Shown here in pieces: positions 26,125 through 35,705 of a stretch of DNA of 64,000 nt (the stretch's first letter is position 1; each line of letters begins with the position of its first letter). Both the position numbers and the translations under genes were made by a program. This stretch comes from Arcanobacterium urinimassiliense (GTDB taxonomy: Bacteria; Actinomycetota; Actinomycetes; Actinomycetales; Actinomycetaceae): assembly GCF_900119495.1 (NCBI RefSeq), contig NZ_LT632435.1, forward strand, positions 730,359 to 794,358. The letters run 5' to 3'. The notes beneath the pieces were generated by a model. That model worked only from the letters and a program-made list of their open reading frames with translations, searched no databases and was not told where the DNA came from.

Positions 26125-27579
26125 TTGCTGCCAATCAGTATTGCTCAGGTAGCTGCTATTAGCGATGGAAAGTTGGGAAGTAGCGAAAATTCCCTTTTGG
26201 AAGTCTGCGGAGCAGCTAGTGATAATCGTTTAGTAAAAAAAGGCGACCTATTTATTGCTTTGCCGGGGGCACGCGTAGACGGTAACCAATTTGCGGGTGA
26301 TGCGCTGGCGCGGGGAGCGGTGGCAGTACTTAGCGCTAATAAAGAAGCTGCCTGTGCCGGAGGGGCTAGTGCTACGCATATTATTGAAGTGGCAGATCCT
26401 TTACTCGCCATTGGTAAAATAGCGCAGTACTCTTTGGCACAGCTCCGGAAAAAGAATCCAAATTTGCAGGTGGTGGCGGTTACTGGTTCAGTCGGCAAGA
26501 CCACTACAAAAGATTTATTGGCGAATTTACTGCAAGAACGTGGCCCAGTGGTGGCTCCGCCCGGATCTTTTAATAATGAGCTCGGTTTGCCGCTTACCGT
26601 ACTGAGTGCCGATGCCACTACTGCTACGTTAGTTTTAGAAATGGGAGCAGATAGAGCTGGAAATATTGCCTATCTGACGCATATCGCGCCTCCGGATATT
26701 GGCATGGTATTGGCGGTGGCGCGCGCACATTTAGGAGAGTTTGGGGGAATTGAAAAAGTAGCTGCGGCCAAGGCGGAGATGCTTTCGGGAATTCGCCCCG
26801 GCGGAATCGCTATCTTAAATGCCGACGATAAACGGGTGGCAGCTATGGCGCAGAATTCTCCCGTTCCGGTCTATTTTTTCTCTGCGCAAGGCGAAGAAAA
26901 GAATGCTGCGCCAGCTCTATACGGGGTAAAAGATGGGTCGGCATCTATATTTGCGAGTGATATTAAAAATGACGGCGGGCGAGCGGCATTTTTACTCCAT
27001 ACTCCCAGTGGAAATGTTCCGGTAAATTTACAGCTCATCGGAATTCACCATATAAATAATGCGCTGGCGGCTGCTAGCGCTGCCTATCAATTGGGAATTT
27101 CTCCGGAAAAAATTGCACAGCGGCTTTCTACTGCTTTTCCAGCGAGCCGGCACCGGATGGATGTGCAGGAAATAGGGGATATTACTATTATCGATGATTC
27201 CTATAATGCCAACCCTGATTCGCTCACTGCCGGAATACTTGCTCTAAGCGATATAGCAGGCTCCCGGCGCAAAATAGCAGTGCTCGGAGCTATGTTGGAG
27301 CTAGGTGAAGAGAGTGGCATGGAACATAAAAAAATTGGCTCCTTACTCGGTGCGGAAAAAGTGGCTGTGCTCTACGCGGTGGGGGAAAATACAGATATGC
27401 GATTACTTGCTGAAAGTGCTGCTCAAGCCGGGGTAGAAGTAAAATTGTGTGCAGACGGCACGGAGGCGCGAGCCTTGCTTAGCGCCGAAAGCCGCAGTGG
27501 TGACGTAATCTTATTGAAGGGTTCTAATGGATCAGGCATCTGGAAAATAGCCGATGCACTTAGTGAAGAGGGTGTGTAA
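26125..27579 (+). CDS. murF: UDP-N-acetylmuramoyl-tripeptide--D-alanyl-D-alanine ligase MurF
   Basis: MurF adds D-Ala-D-Ala to the UDP-MurNAc-tripeptide. The 484-residue protein has the N-terminal MurF domain (GDLFIALPGARVDGNQFA), the ATP-binding VTGSVGKTTTK near residue 118, and the Mur ligase C-terminal domain (DDSYNANPDS). The start is TTG at 26125, just after a GGGGG stretch that overlaps the end of ftsI. It lies 8 bp after ftsI and abuts mraY. Confidence 0.93.
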   Translation: MLPISIAQVAAISDGKLGSSENSLLEVCGAASDNRLVKKGDLFIALPGARVDGNQFAGDALARGAVAVLSANKEAACAGGASATHIIEVADPLLAIGKIAQYSLAQLRKKNPNLQVVAVTGSVGKTTTKDLLANLLQERGPVVAPPGSFNNELGLPLTVLSADATTATLVLEMGADRAGNIAYLTHIAPPDIGMVLAVARAHLGEFGGIEKVAAAKAEMLSGIRPGGIAILNADDKRVAAMAQNSPVPVYFFSAQGEEKNAAPALYGVKDGSASIFASDIKNDGGRAAFLLHTPSGNVPVNLQLIGIHHINNALAAASAAYQLGISPEKIAQRLSTAFPASRHRMDVQEIGDITIIDDSYNANPDSLTAGILALSDIAGSRRKIAVLGAMLELGEESGMEHKKIGSLLGAEKVAVLYAVGENTDMRLLAESAAQAGVEVKLCADGTEARALLSAESRSGDVILLKGSNGSGIWKIADALSEEGV

Positions 27580-28665
27580 ATGCTTTCCGTACTAGTGGCA
27601 GCAGCAATAGCGTTACTGATTACGCTTTTTGGCACGCCGCTTTTCGTCCGCTACCTTCGGCGGCGTTCCTATGGGCAGTTTATTCGAGAAGACGGCCCCA
27701 CTAGTCATTTCACTAAACGCGGTACTCCCACGATGGGAGGAGTAATAATTATCTTTGCGGCTATCGCAGGTTACCTCACGGGTAATCTCGTGGTGGGAAG
27801 AGCGCCGCACGTCACTGGGTGGCTTCTTATTTATTTGCTCGCCGGTATGGGGCTAATCGGCTTTTTAGACGATTTCACAAAAGTGCGCAAAGAGCGCTCC
27901 TTGGGTTTGACGCCGCTGGCGAAAATAATTGGGCAGGGAATAGTCGGTGTCTCTTTTGCAATTGCCGCCCTGCAATTTCCGGATAATTTTCATCGCACTC
28001 CCGCCACCACCAGTATCTCGATTGTGCGTGATACAAGACTAGATTTAGCTTTTTTGGGAATCGTAATCGGAATTATCCTCTTCGTGCTCTGGTCAAATTT
28101 CCTTATTACCGCTTGGTCTAACGCCGTAAATCTCACCGATGGTCTCGACGGTTTGGCAGCGGGAGCTTCCGCCATTGCTTTCGGCTCCTATACCATCATC
28201 ACCATCTGGCAGTCGTATCAATCCTGCCAATCGGTCGTCAACCCCGATCCGGGTTGCTACGATGTGCGCGATCCACGCGATTTAGCCATTATCTGTGCGG
28301 CTCTGGTGGGAGCCTGCCTCGGCTTTCTCTGGCACAATACTTCTCCGGCGCAAATTTTTATGGGTGATACTGGTTCCCTAGCTTTAGGTGGTGCTTTTGC
28401 CGGGCTCTCTATTCTTACCCAGACGGAAGTATTGGCAATTTTCTTAGGTGGCCTATTTGTAATAATTGTATTTTCTGATGTCATCCAAATAAGTTATTTC
28501 AAATCCACCGGAAAAAGAGTTTTCAAAATGGCGCCTCTGCACCATCATTTTGAATTAAAAGGCTGGAAAGAAGTCACAATCGTAGTGCGTTTTTGGTTGA
28601 TTGAAATGTTGCTGGCTGCGGCGGGGCTAGGGCTCTTCTACGGTGAATGGTTGGCGCAACAGTGA
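27580..28665 (+). CDS. mraY: Phospho-MurNAc-pentapeptide transferase MraY
   Basis: MraY makes lipid I on undecaprenyl phosphate. It is a 361-residue multi-pass membrane protein. The DDFTK motif, the NLTDGLDGLAAG loop, MGDTGSLALGG and the APLHHHFE histidine motif are all intact. The ATG directly follows the murF stop codon. It overlaps murD at its 3' end. Confidence 0.95.
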   Translation: MLSVLVAAAIALLITLFGTPLFVRYLRRRSYGQFIREDGPTSHFTKRGTPTMGGVIIIFAAIAGYLTGNLVVGRAPHVTGWLLIYLLAGMGLIGFLDDFTKVRKERSLGLTPLAKIIGQGIVGVSFAIAALQFPDNFHRTPATTSISIVRDTRLDLAFLGIVIGIILFVLWSNFLITAWSNAVNLTDGLDGLAAGASAIAFGSYTIITIWQSYQSCQSVVNPDPGCYDVRDPRDLAIICAALVGACLGFLWHNTSPAQIFMGDTGSLALGGAFAGLSILTQTEVLAIFLGGLFVIIVFSDVIQISYFKSTGKRVFKMAPLHHHFELKGWKEVTIVVRFWLIEMLLAAAGLGLFYGEWLAQQ

Positions 28666-30161
28666 CGAGTATAATTCCGGGGGCGGCCGCTTTCGCAAAT
28701 AAAAAAATAGCCATTCTAGGTATGGGAATATCAGGAGTGGCTTGCCTAGAAGTGTTGCAGCGAGCAACTAGCGCAGTGGTGAGTATCTGGGATCAGAAAG
28801 CTGCGGCAGTACAGAAGTATCAAGAAAATAATCCAAATATCACGGCTGGGGCTAATTCCGATCCAGCTGCTCTAGCTGCCGCTATTATTAAATGGCAGCC
28901 AGATTTAGTGGTAATTGCGCCTGCTTTTGCGCAGACGGGTCTGGTGTGGGAGAAACTGACGGCTGCCGGTATTCCGCTCTGTTCAGAAATTGAATTAGCT
29001 TGGCAGCTCCGCGCCCAAAATTCCGACGGCAGTTATCCGCAGTGGCTCTGTGTCACCGGCACAAATGGAAAAACTACTACCGTTACCATGCTGGCAGCCA
29101 TGCTGGAAGAAGCGGGCTTCGGGGGAGAAGCAATAGGTAATATTGGACTACCAGCTATCGGAGCAGTTTCTCAGTTGCCGGCCACGCCGGTACGTGCTTT
29201 TGCTTTAGAGCTATCGTCTTTTCAACTCGCTGCTACCTATACAATGGCGCCAGCTGGAGCGGTATGTTTAAATCTCGCCGCCGATCATTTGAGCTGGCAT
29301 GGAGATCTGGCCGCCTACGCACAAGCTAAATCGCGTATCTACGAACGGGTAGAAAAATTCCGTATCTATCCGAAAGAAGATAACGACGTGCAACAAATGC
29401 TCCGCGAGACGGCCGCTGCCTCTGCCGCACCGAGCATTGCCTATACTCTGCAAGCTCCGGCAGTGGGAGAGATTGGCCTGGTGCGCGATCCGGCATCGGG
29501 AGAAATTTTAGCGGTAGATAGAGCCTACGTGAAAGACCCCTACCAAGGAGCAGCGGAACTCTTTTCGCTAGCTGATCTAGCTCATTTAACTTCCGGGTGC
29601 CCCTGCCCACCCCATCTTGTAAAAGATGCGCTGGCGGCAGCAGCTTTAGCGCGTGCCGGCGGAGTTCCAGTGGAGTGTATTCGCGCTGCCTTGCAGAAAT
29701 ATCAGGTGGAACCTCATCGCCTGCAAATTGTGGGCGAATGGGAAGGAATCTGCTGGGTAGATGATTCGAAAGCCACGAATGGGCATGCGGCGCGCGCGGC
29801 CTTAGCCGCCCAAGCTGGCAGGCCCATAGTGTGGATTGTAGGCGGAGACGCTAAAGGAGCCGATTTTACGGAATTAGTGCAAGCCGAAAAATCTCGGTTA
29901 GCCGGAGTGGTAGTAATTGGAAAAGACCAAGAGCCATGGAAAAAAGCTCTCGCTGATTTAGAAATTCCCATCACCTATATCGCAGAGCCAGAAAATCCTC
30001 TGCGCCCGGCGGTAGCTGCTGCGCGCAATTTGGCAAAGAATGGCGATACGGTGCTCTTGGCCCCTGCCTGCGCCTCTTTAGATCAATTCTCTTCCTATGC
30101 GGAGCGGGGGAGGCAATTTCAAGCAGAAGTGCGTCAACTAGTTGGGGAAGAGCAGGCATAA
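28662..30161 (+). CDS. murD: UDP-N-acetylmuramoyl-L-alanine--D-glutamate ligase MurD
   Basis: MurD adds D-glutamate to UDP-MurNAc-L-Ala. The N-terminal GMGISGVACLE, the P-loop VTGTNGKTTTVTML, and VDDSKATNGHAARAAL with the C-terminal domain are present (499 residues). The GTG at 28662 overlaps the mraY stop as GTGA, typical of coupling here. An ATG at 28647 inside mraY is the alternative. The ftsW start overlaps the stop. Confidence 0.93.
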   Translation: MTSIIPGAAAFANKKIAILGMGISGVACLEVLQRATSAVVSIWDQKAAAVQKYQENNPNITAGANSDPAALAAAIIKWQPDLVVIAPAFAQTGLVWEKLTAAGIPLCSEIELAWQLRAQNSDGSYPQWLCVTGTNGKTTTVTMLAAMLEEAGFGGEAIGNIGLPAIGAVSQLPATPVRAFALELSSFQLAATYTMAPAGAVCLNLAADHLSWHGDLAAYAQAKSRIYERVEKFRIYPKEDNDVQQMLRETAAASAAPSIAYTLQAPAVGEIGLVRDPASGEILAVDRAYVKDPYQGAAELFSLADLAHLTSGCPCPPHLVKDALAAAALARAGGVPVECIRAALQKYQVEPHRLQIVGEWEGICWVDDSKATNGHAARAALAAQAGRPIVWIVGGDAKGADFTELVQAEKSRLAGVVVIGKDQEPWKKALADLEIPITYIAEPENPLRPAVAAARNLAKNGDTVLLAPACASLDQFSSYAERGRQFQAEVRQLVGEEQA

Positions 30162-31456
30162 TGGCTAAATTTTGGAAAAAGTTTCGCCCGCGTTCTCCGC
30201 TTTCCCTTTCGGTAGATAATTCTGCTTCTGCCTTTTCTCCGGAATTGACCGATGTGCAGCGCCGGCGGCGCGATGCCATTCAGCAGTCTTTACTTATGAT
30301 GGGAATTATCGTCAGCATATTGGTGGTAATGGGAGTGTTGATGGTGTTCTCTGCTACTTCTGCTAGATCAATTCGGCTAGTGGATTTAACGGGTGGGGAA
30401 GTAGCGCTTTTTTCCGTAGCTATTAAGCACACTGCTTGGGCGGTCTTGGGTATCGCTGGAGCTCTAGCTGTGGAGTACTTCGGGAATGTGGCGCGAATAC
30501 AAAAATTATCCAATGTTATTTTCGGATTTGCCTTATTGTTGCAGTTGGCAGTGATTCTAGTAGGTGTAGAAGTCGCCGGAAATAAAAATTGGTTAGCCTT
30601 GGGGCCTATTCAAATTCAGCCCTCGGAATTCCTTAAATTCGCCACTATTATTTGGTTAGCGCGAGTGCTGGGAGAAATGAAACGCAGTGCCATCAGCGGC
30701 GATTACCATAATCTGATTCGTCCTGTTGCGGGGCTAGGTGCGGCGATAGGGCTAGTGGTATTACCCGGAGATATGGGTACCGGAATTGTTTTTGTGCTCA
30801 TCGGAGTGGGAATGTTCTGGCTAGCGGGAATGCAGAGCCGCTATTTAGCATATGCCATGCTGCTCATTTCTGGTTTGGCAGGCGTACTGGTGGCACTAAA
30901 GACCTCCCGCTTGCGCCGAGTCTTTGAATACTTTTCTAATCTCTTTACTACTCCCGATATTCATGAACCTACCCAGTCCGATTTTGCCCAATTCGCTTTT
31001 GGGAGCGGGGGCTGGACGGGCGTAGGCCTCGGAGCTGGAAAAGAAAAATGGCGAGATCTCAGCGAAGCACATACGGATTTCATTTTTGCCGTCATTGGAG
31101 AAGAGCTGGGACTTTTCGGTACTCTCACCATCGTTCTACTTTTCTTAATGCTCGGTTGGTGCTTCTTGCGGCTAATAGTTAATCAACCCAGCCGTTTTGG
31201 CCAACTTCTCACCGTTGGGGCTGCTCTCTGGATTTGCGGGCAGGCATTCCTGAATATGTGTGTAGTGACGGGCTTACTTCCCGTATTCGGTATTCCTCTT
31301 CCGTTTATATCGCAAGGTGGATCTTCTCTATTGGCTACGCTGCTAATGGTAGGAGCAGTATTTGCGTGTGGTTTCGACGTCCCAGGAGTGCGCCCCCAGT
31401 TGAAAATTCGTGCCAAACTGGCACTGCGGGAAAGATCAGTGGTGAAAAGAGGATAA
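30161..31456 (+). CDS. ftsW: Septal peptidoglycan polymerase FtsW
   Basis: FtsW is the SEDS-family glycosyltransferase that polymerises septal peptidoglycan with FtsI. The 431-residue protein has a 45-residue cytoplasmic start, about ten membrane helices, and conserved stretches NKNWLALGPIQIQPSEFLKFA, EAHTDFIFAVIGEELG and GLLPVFGIPLPFISQGGSS. Its ATG overlaps the murD stop (taATG). Confidence 0.95.
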   Translation: MAKFWKKFRPRSPLSLSVDNSASAFSPELTDVQRRRRDAIQQSLLMMGIIVSILVVMGVLMVFSATSARSIRLVDLTGGEVALFSVAIKHTAWAVLGIAGALAVEYFGNVARIQKLSNVIFGFALLLQLAVILVGVEVAGNKNWLALGPIQIQPSEFLKFATIIWLARVLGEMKRSAISGDYHNLIRPVAGLGAAIGLVVLPGDMGTGIVFVLIGVGMFWLAGMQSRYLAYAMLLISGLAGVLVALKTSRLRRVFEYFSNLFTTPDIHEPTQSDFAQFAFGSGGWTGVGLGAGKEKWRDLSEAHTDFIFAVIGEELGLFGTLTIVLLFLMLGWCFLRLIVNQPSRFGQLLTVGAALWICGQAFLNMCVVTGLLPVFGIPLPFISQGGSSLLATLLMVGAVFACGFDVPGVRPQLKIRAKLALRERSVVKRG

Positions 31457-31458
31457 TT

Positions 31459-32586
31459 ATGGGGAAAAAATTGTCGGTACTTCTCGCCGGTGGTGGCACA
31501 GCTGGGCACGTGAATCCACTTTTAGCCACGGCGCATGCCTTGCAAGAACTAGATTCACAACTGCAAATCACCGCAGTGGGTACGAAAAAAGGTTTAGAAA
31601 CTGAGCTGGTGCCGGCAGCTGGATTTCCTTTAGCGACTATTCCTCGCACCCCTTTTCCGCGCCGTTTTAACGCAGATTTACTACGTTTCCCGCAGGCTTT
31701 TCAGGCAACTGTGCGCAGCTGCCGAGAACTGCTAATAGAAAAGCAGGCAGCTGTGGTGGTGGGTTTCGGTGGTTACGCTTCGGCGCCCATGTATTTAGCG
31801 GCAAAAAAGCTCCATATTCCCGTGGTGGTGCACGAGGCGAATGCCCGCGCTGGTTTAGCAAATAAATTGGGCGCGCGCTTTGCCGCTCTGGTGGCGCTCA
31901 CTTTTCCTTCCACTGATTTACGGGCGCGCCGAGGTGATACCCTCACTACTGGTTTACCACTTCGCGCCGAGATTGCGCGTTTAGCTACTGATACTGCTTA
32001 TCGGGAAGAACTGCGCGGCAGCGCTGCGCGCGAATTTAATCTAGATCCAGATTTGCCTACGCTGGTGGTGACGGGCGGTTCCTCCGGGGCGGTACATATA
32101 AATGAAGTAGTGGCCCAGGCTAGTAGTGCTATTTTAGGGCATGGCATTCAGGTGTTGCACATTAGCGGAAAAGGAAAAGCGGCCGCCGTAAAAGAAATTT
32201 TAGAAAAATCTGGTGTTTCTCTCCAGAGGTATCACGTAATTGAGTATTTAGCGGATATGGAAAAAGCTTATGCGCTGGCTGATTTGGTGATTACTCGGGC
32301 GGGAGCCGGAATGGTAGCGGAAATTTCTGCTTTGGGAATTCCCGCCGTATTTGTGCCGCTCCCTATTGGCAATGGTGAGCAGGCGCTCAACGCCCAAGAT
32401 GTCGTCAATTCCGGGGGAGCGTTACTAGTCAGCAATGCCGATTTTACTAGGGAATGGCTGCAGGCGCAGGCATTACCACTCTTTACTGCCCATAAACTAC
32501 CAGCTATGGCAGCTGCGGCGCGCGCGGTAGCTCCCTTAGACGGGGCTGCGGTATTGGCGCAGCGGATAGTGGAGATAATCGGATGA
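31459..32586 (+). CDS. murG: Lipid II synthase MurG
   Basis: MurG adds GlcNAc to lipid I to form lipid II. The protein begins MGKKLSVLLAGGGTAGHVNP, the conserved N-terminal glycine loop. It continues with VVGFGGYASAP and the UDP-GlcNAc-binding VITRAGAGMVAEIS and NGEQALNAQ segments (375 residues). The open frame extends further upstream into ftsW, but the ATG at 31459 with AAAAGAGG upstream is the clear start. It overlaps murC by 4 bp. Confidence 0.95.
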   Translation: MGKKLSVLLAGGGTAGHVNPLLATAHALQELDSQLQITAVGTKKGLETELVPAAGFPLATIPRTPFPRRFNADLLRFPQAFQATVRSCRELLIEKQAAVVVGFGGYASAPMYLAAKKLHIPVVVHEANARAGLANKLGARFAALVALTFPSTDLRARRGDTLTTGLPLRAEIARLATDTAYREELRGSAAREFNLDPDLPTLVVTGGSSGAVHINEVVAQASSAILGHGIQVLHISGKGKAAAVKEILEKSGVSLQRYHVIEYLADMEKAYALADLVITRAGAGMVAEISALGIPAVFVPLPIGNGEQALNAQDVVNSGGALLVSNADFTREWLQAQALPLFTAHKLPAMAAAARAVAPLDGAAVLAQRIVEIIG

Positions 32587-34082
32587 AATTCTATTTAATG
32601 GGAATCGGGGGAGCCGGAATGTCGGTGCTGGCTGATTTATTACAAGCAGCCGGCCACGAGGTGAGCGGATCAGATAGAAGTGCTTCGAATAATACGCGGC
32701 GCTTAGCCCAGCAAGGCATAAAAGTCTATATCGGGCAACGCGCGGAACAAGTGCCGGCAGATGCACAGATAGTTATTTCTTCTGCTATAAAGAGTAGCAA
32801 TCCCGAGCTACAAATCGCGCAAAAGCGTTCCCAGCCGATACTGCATCGTTCGCAGGCCTTAGCATTAGTGGCAGGTGAGCACGATTTTATTGCGGTAGCT
32901 GGGGCGCATGGAAAGACTACTACTTCGGCGATGCTGGCTACAGCTTTAGAGAAGCTCGGCTGCGATCCTTCCTATGCAGTAGGTGCTAATTTACCGCACG
33001 GAAAATCCGGGGGAAAACTCGGCAAAGGGCGGGTATTCGTAGCGGAAGCCGATGAATCGGACGGTTCTTTCCTGAACTATCGACCGCGGATTGCTATTGT
33101 CACCAATGTAGAAGTAGACCATCTGGATTTCTACGGCACTAAAGAAAAATTTGCGCAAGCTTTCTTTGATTTTACTGAGCGCATAGTGCCGGGCGGGCTG
33201 CTTATAACTAATACAGATGACCCGGGCGCAGCGCATTTAGCTTCCCAAGCGGCACAGGCGGGTCGGCGTGTCTGGACTTATGGTGTGCAGAAAATAGCGC
33301 AGCCAATCGGGGAGGCACATATACATATTTGCCCCGGTAGTTTATCTATAGAGCGCTCTGATACTTTGCAGATAAGTAATAAAGGCTTTATTTCTGCTCC
33401 CGAGTTGGGAGTGGAAAAAATGGAATTACAGCTGCAGGTGCCGGGCGAACATATGCTCTTAAACGCTGCTGCAGCTTGGGCAGCGGGTTATGAGTTGGGT
33501 GTGCCAGGAGCGGAAATGGCGCAAGCCTTGGGAGCTTTTCCGGGGGCAGCGCGCCGTTTTGAACTGCGGGGAGAGATAGGTGGAGTGACTATCCTCGATG
33601 ACTATGCACACCACCCGACGGAAATCGCAGCTACTCTGCATACTGCGCGCCAGCTTTGTTCCGGTAAATTACGGGTGCTTTTTCAGCCACATCTTTATTC
33701 TCGCACCTATAATTTTGCTGCTCGTTTTGCGCAAGCCTTACAGATTGCTGATAGCGTAGTGGTTACCAGCGTATATGCGGCGCGAGAAACGCCGGACGCG
33801 GGAACAGAGGGGAATATTATTACGGAGCAGTTGCCCGGAGCAGCTTTTATTCCCGATAAAGAGGCGGCGGCCAGAGAAATAGCTGCCGGAGCTAAAGCGG
33901 GAGATTTTATTTTGACGATAGGGGCCGGAGACGTGACGGAACTGGCGCCAGTAATTTTCCAAGTTTTGGAAGCAAATTTGGGAGATAAGAATAGGGCGCA
34001 TAATCTAGGCATTGCTGCTCATAGTGTCACCTCCGCCGAAAATCCGGCACCCCGAATGCCAGAGGAGGGAAACGCACTGTGA
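32583..34082 (+). CDS. murC: UDP-N-acetylmuramate--L-alanine ligase MurC
   Basis: MurC adds L-alanine to UDP-MurNAc. The motifs MGIGGAGMSVLADLL, the ATP-binding AGAHGKTTTSAML near residue 110, EADESDGSFL and DDYAHHPTEI are intact. The 499-residue length is normal. It is coupled to murG by ATGA and to ftsQ by a 4-bp overlap (GTGA). Confidence 0.95.
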   Translation: MKFYLMGIGGAGMSVLADLLQAAGHEVSGSDRSASNNTRRLAQQGIKVYIGQRAEQVPADAQIVISSAIKSSNPELQIAQKRSQPILHRSQALALVAGEHDFIAVAGAHGKTTTSAMLATALEKLGCDPSYAVGANLPHGKSGGKLGKGRVFVAEADESDGSFLNYRPRIAIVTNVEVDHLDFYGTKEKFAQAFFDFTERIVPGGLLITNTDDPGAAHLASQAAQAGRRVWTYGVQKIAQPIGEAHIHICPGSLSIERSDTLQISNKGFISAPELGVEKMELQLQVPGEHMLLNAAAAWAAGYELGVPGAEMAQALGAFPGAARRFELRGEIGGVTILDDYAHHPTEIAATLHTARQLCSGKLRVLFQPHLYSRTYNFAARFAQALQIADSVVVTSVYAARETPDAGTEGNIITEQLPGAAFIPDKEAAAREIAAGAKAGDFILTIGAGDVTELAPVIFQVLEANLGDKNRAHNLGIAAHSVTSAENPAPRMPEEGNAL

Positions 34083-35488
34083 AAGCTCCTCAACCTCCGC
34101 GCAAACCGCGCCGGCTCACACCCGGAAATAAGAGCGGCGCTGCTAATAAGATTGGCGCTACTGGTAAAGCCAGTACTGCGAATAAGGCGCATTTTAGTGA
34201 TAGATTGAGCGCCGGCAATCTGGCTAGCGCGCCGGGGCAGGGGGGAGAAATTAATCCGCCCGAACCGCCAGAGTTATATCCAGATACTGTGCCCACTGCT
34301 CCTTTGCCGAAATCTAGCGAGAATTTATATATTGACGCAGAAGATTCCTATCTGACGAGCAGCGTGGTGGAAGAAGAATCGCTCGCAGGGCAGGATATGT
34401 TCGCGAGGCGGGATGAGCTAGCTAAGCAAGATAATTTAGTGAAAAAAGGCCTGCTAGCTAAGCAAAATATCTCGGCAGAAAGAAAGAATTTCGCGGTGGC
34501 GGTGGGGAAGCGCTTAGAAAAATTATCTTTTCCGCGCAGTCTGCGCCGTGCCCAGTCAGCCGATACCGAGCCGCAGCAAGGCAAGGATTTGCAGCAAGGT
34601 ACAGATTCGCAGCAAGGCAGAGCGAAAAAACTCGCCCGAAAAGAAGTAGGCGAAACCAGTGGCAAAGTTTTTCAGCAAGTAACTTCTTCTTTGCGGAAAG
34701 GCGCGCAAAAAATTGCCTTGCCGTTCCGCGGAACGGAAAGAAAAACTGCGAGCCCCGATATCGTATCTTTAGCGGCTCGCCGTGCTGAGCGTAAAGCGGA
34801 TAGGCGCCGTAAATATCTGCGCAGAATAGGAATCGGAGTGGGGGTAGCTCTCTTTGCTCTGCTATTAGTTTGGATTCTCTTCTTCTCGCCTTTACTGCGT
34901 CTTAATCCGCAAAAGGTAGAAATCACGGGTGTGGAAGATGGATCTCTCATTAAAGTCGCGCAAGTGCAAGAAGTGGTAGAAAAGCATAAAGGAGATTCGC
35001 TTTTATTAATTAGCCACTCGGGGCTAAAAGCCGATTTAGAGAAACTGCCCGAGGTGGATAAGGCACAGCTCAAAGCTTCACTGCGCGGTAACTTAAAAAT
35101 CGCTCTGCAGAGTGAGGTACCAGCTTTTTGCCTAGTGAATGGCAATGAGTGTAAAGCTGTATCTCGGAGCGGGCAAACTCTCGATTTACCGCCTAATGTA
35201 CTAGATACTCTGCCGCATCTTGGCCCGCTCCCAGCAGATGTGGAGAAAGAAGCGGCCGTAGAAGCCGCGCGGCAAGTAGTGGCAGATTTAGGGGATCTGC
35301 ACGGAAAAGTGCGCACAATAGAAATAAGTAGCGGATATCAAATTGCCTTTACCTTAGATGATTCGCGGCGCGTAATTTGGGGCAAATCAGATGAAGGCCA
35401 GCTAAAAGCGCAGATACTGCGGCTGCTATTAGGGGAGAATAAGCAGCTTATCGACGTATCGATTCCAGCTTCTCCCGTCACCCAATAA
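34079..35488 (+). CDS. ftsQ: Cell division protein FtsQ with a long cytoplasmic extension
   Basis: FtsQ links FtsL/FtsB to the divisome. The single membrane helix is at about 257-278, followed by the POTRA domain (NPQKVEITGVEDGSLIKVAQV) and the FtsQ C-terminal domain. The 255-residue cytoplasmic part is much longer than usual. It is rich in Ala, Lys, Gln and Glu and contains three 6-residue QQG-repeats near residues 166-182. The start is GTG at 34079, overlapping murC. A 19-bp duplication spans the stop codon. Confidence 0.88.
   Translation: MKAPQPPRKPRRLTPGNKSGAANKIGATGKASTANKAHFSDRLSAGNLASAPGQGGEINPPEPPELYPDTVPTAPLPKSSENLYIDAEDSYLTSSVVEEESLAGQDMFARRDELAKQDNLVKKGLLAKQNISAERKNFAVAVGKRLEKLSFPRSLRRAQSADTEPQQGKDLQQGTDSQQGRAKKLARKEVGETSGKVFQQVTSSLRKGAQKIALPFRGTERKTASPDIVSLAARRAERKADRRRKYLRRIGIGVGVALFALLLVWILFFSPLLRLNPQKVEITGVEDGSLIKVAQVQEVVEKHKGDSLLLISHSGLKADLEKLPEVDKAQLKASLRGNLKIALQSEVPAFCLVNGNECKAVSRSGQTLDLPPNVLDTLPHLGPLPADVEKEAAVEAARQVVADLGDLHGKVRTIEISSGYQIAFTLDDSRRVIWGKSDEGQLKAQILRLLLGENKQLIDVSIPASPVTQ
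34574..34618 (+). repeat. 18-bp in-frame repeats in ftsQ
   Basis: CAGCAAGG recurs at 34574, 34592 and 34610, giving three 6-residue QQG-type units in the cytoplasmic extension. Confidence 0.7.
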
Positions 35489-35510
35489 TTTCCCCGTCAC
35501 ACAATAATTT
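35474..35510 (+). repeat. 19-bp tandem duplication across the ftsQ stop
   Basis: CCCGTCACCCAATAATTT (35474-35491) is followed at 35493-35510 by CCCGTCACACAATAATTT, one mismatch apart. The first copy contains the ftsQ stop codon (35486-35488). Confidence 0.8.
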
Positions 35511-35664
35511 CCTTCCCGCGCCTCTCTCAGTCCTGCGGATAATTCGCGCTATATTTTTCTGCTGTAGCAAAATTGCCGGCAGGAAATTTTCGACACACCG
35601 TTTAAATCATTGCAATCCGGCTTATTCCCCTCTATCTTCTGGGCGAGATTAGACGAAGAATTCT

Positions 35665-35679
35665 TCAAGTTTAACTTGA
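35665..35679. promoter_or_regulatory. Palindrome upstream of ftsZ, candidate operator
   Basis: TCAAGTT-T-AACTTGA is a perfect 7-bp inverted repeat around one base. It lies 27 bp before the ftsZ start and just upstream of -10-like TAGATT (35685-35690). It may bind a regulator or mark the promoter; no known operator matches it from memory. Confidence 0.4.
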
Positions 35680-35705
35680 GGTTTTAGATTATAAGGATAT
35701 CCGTT

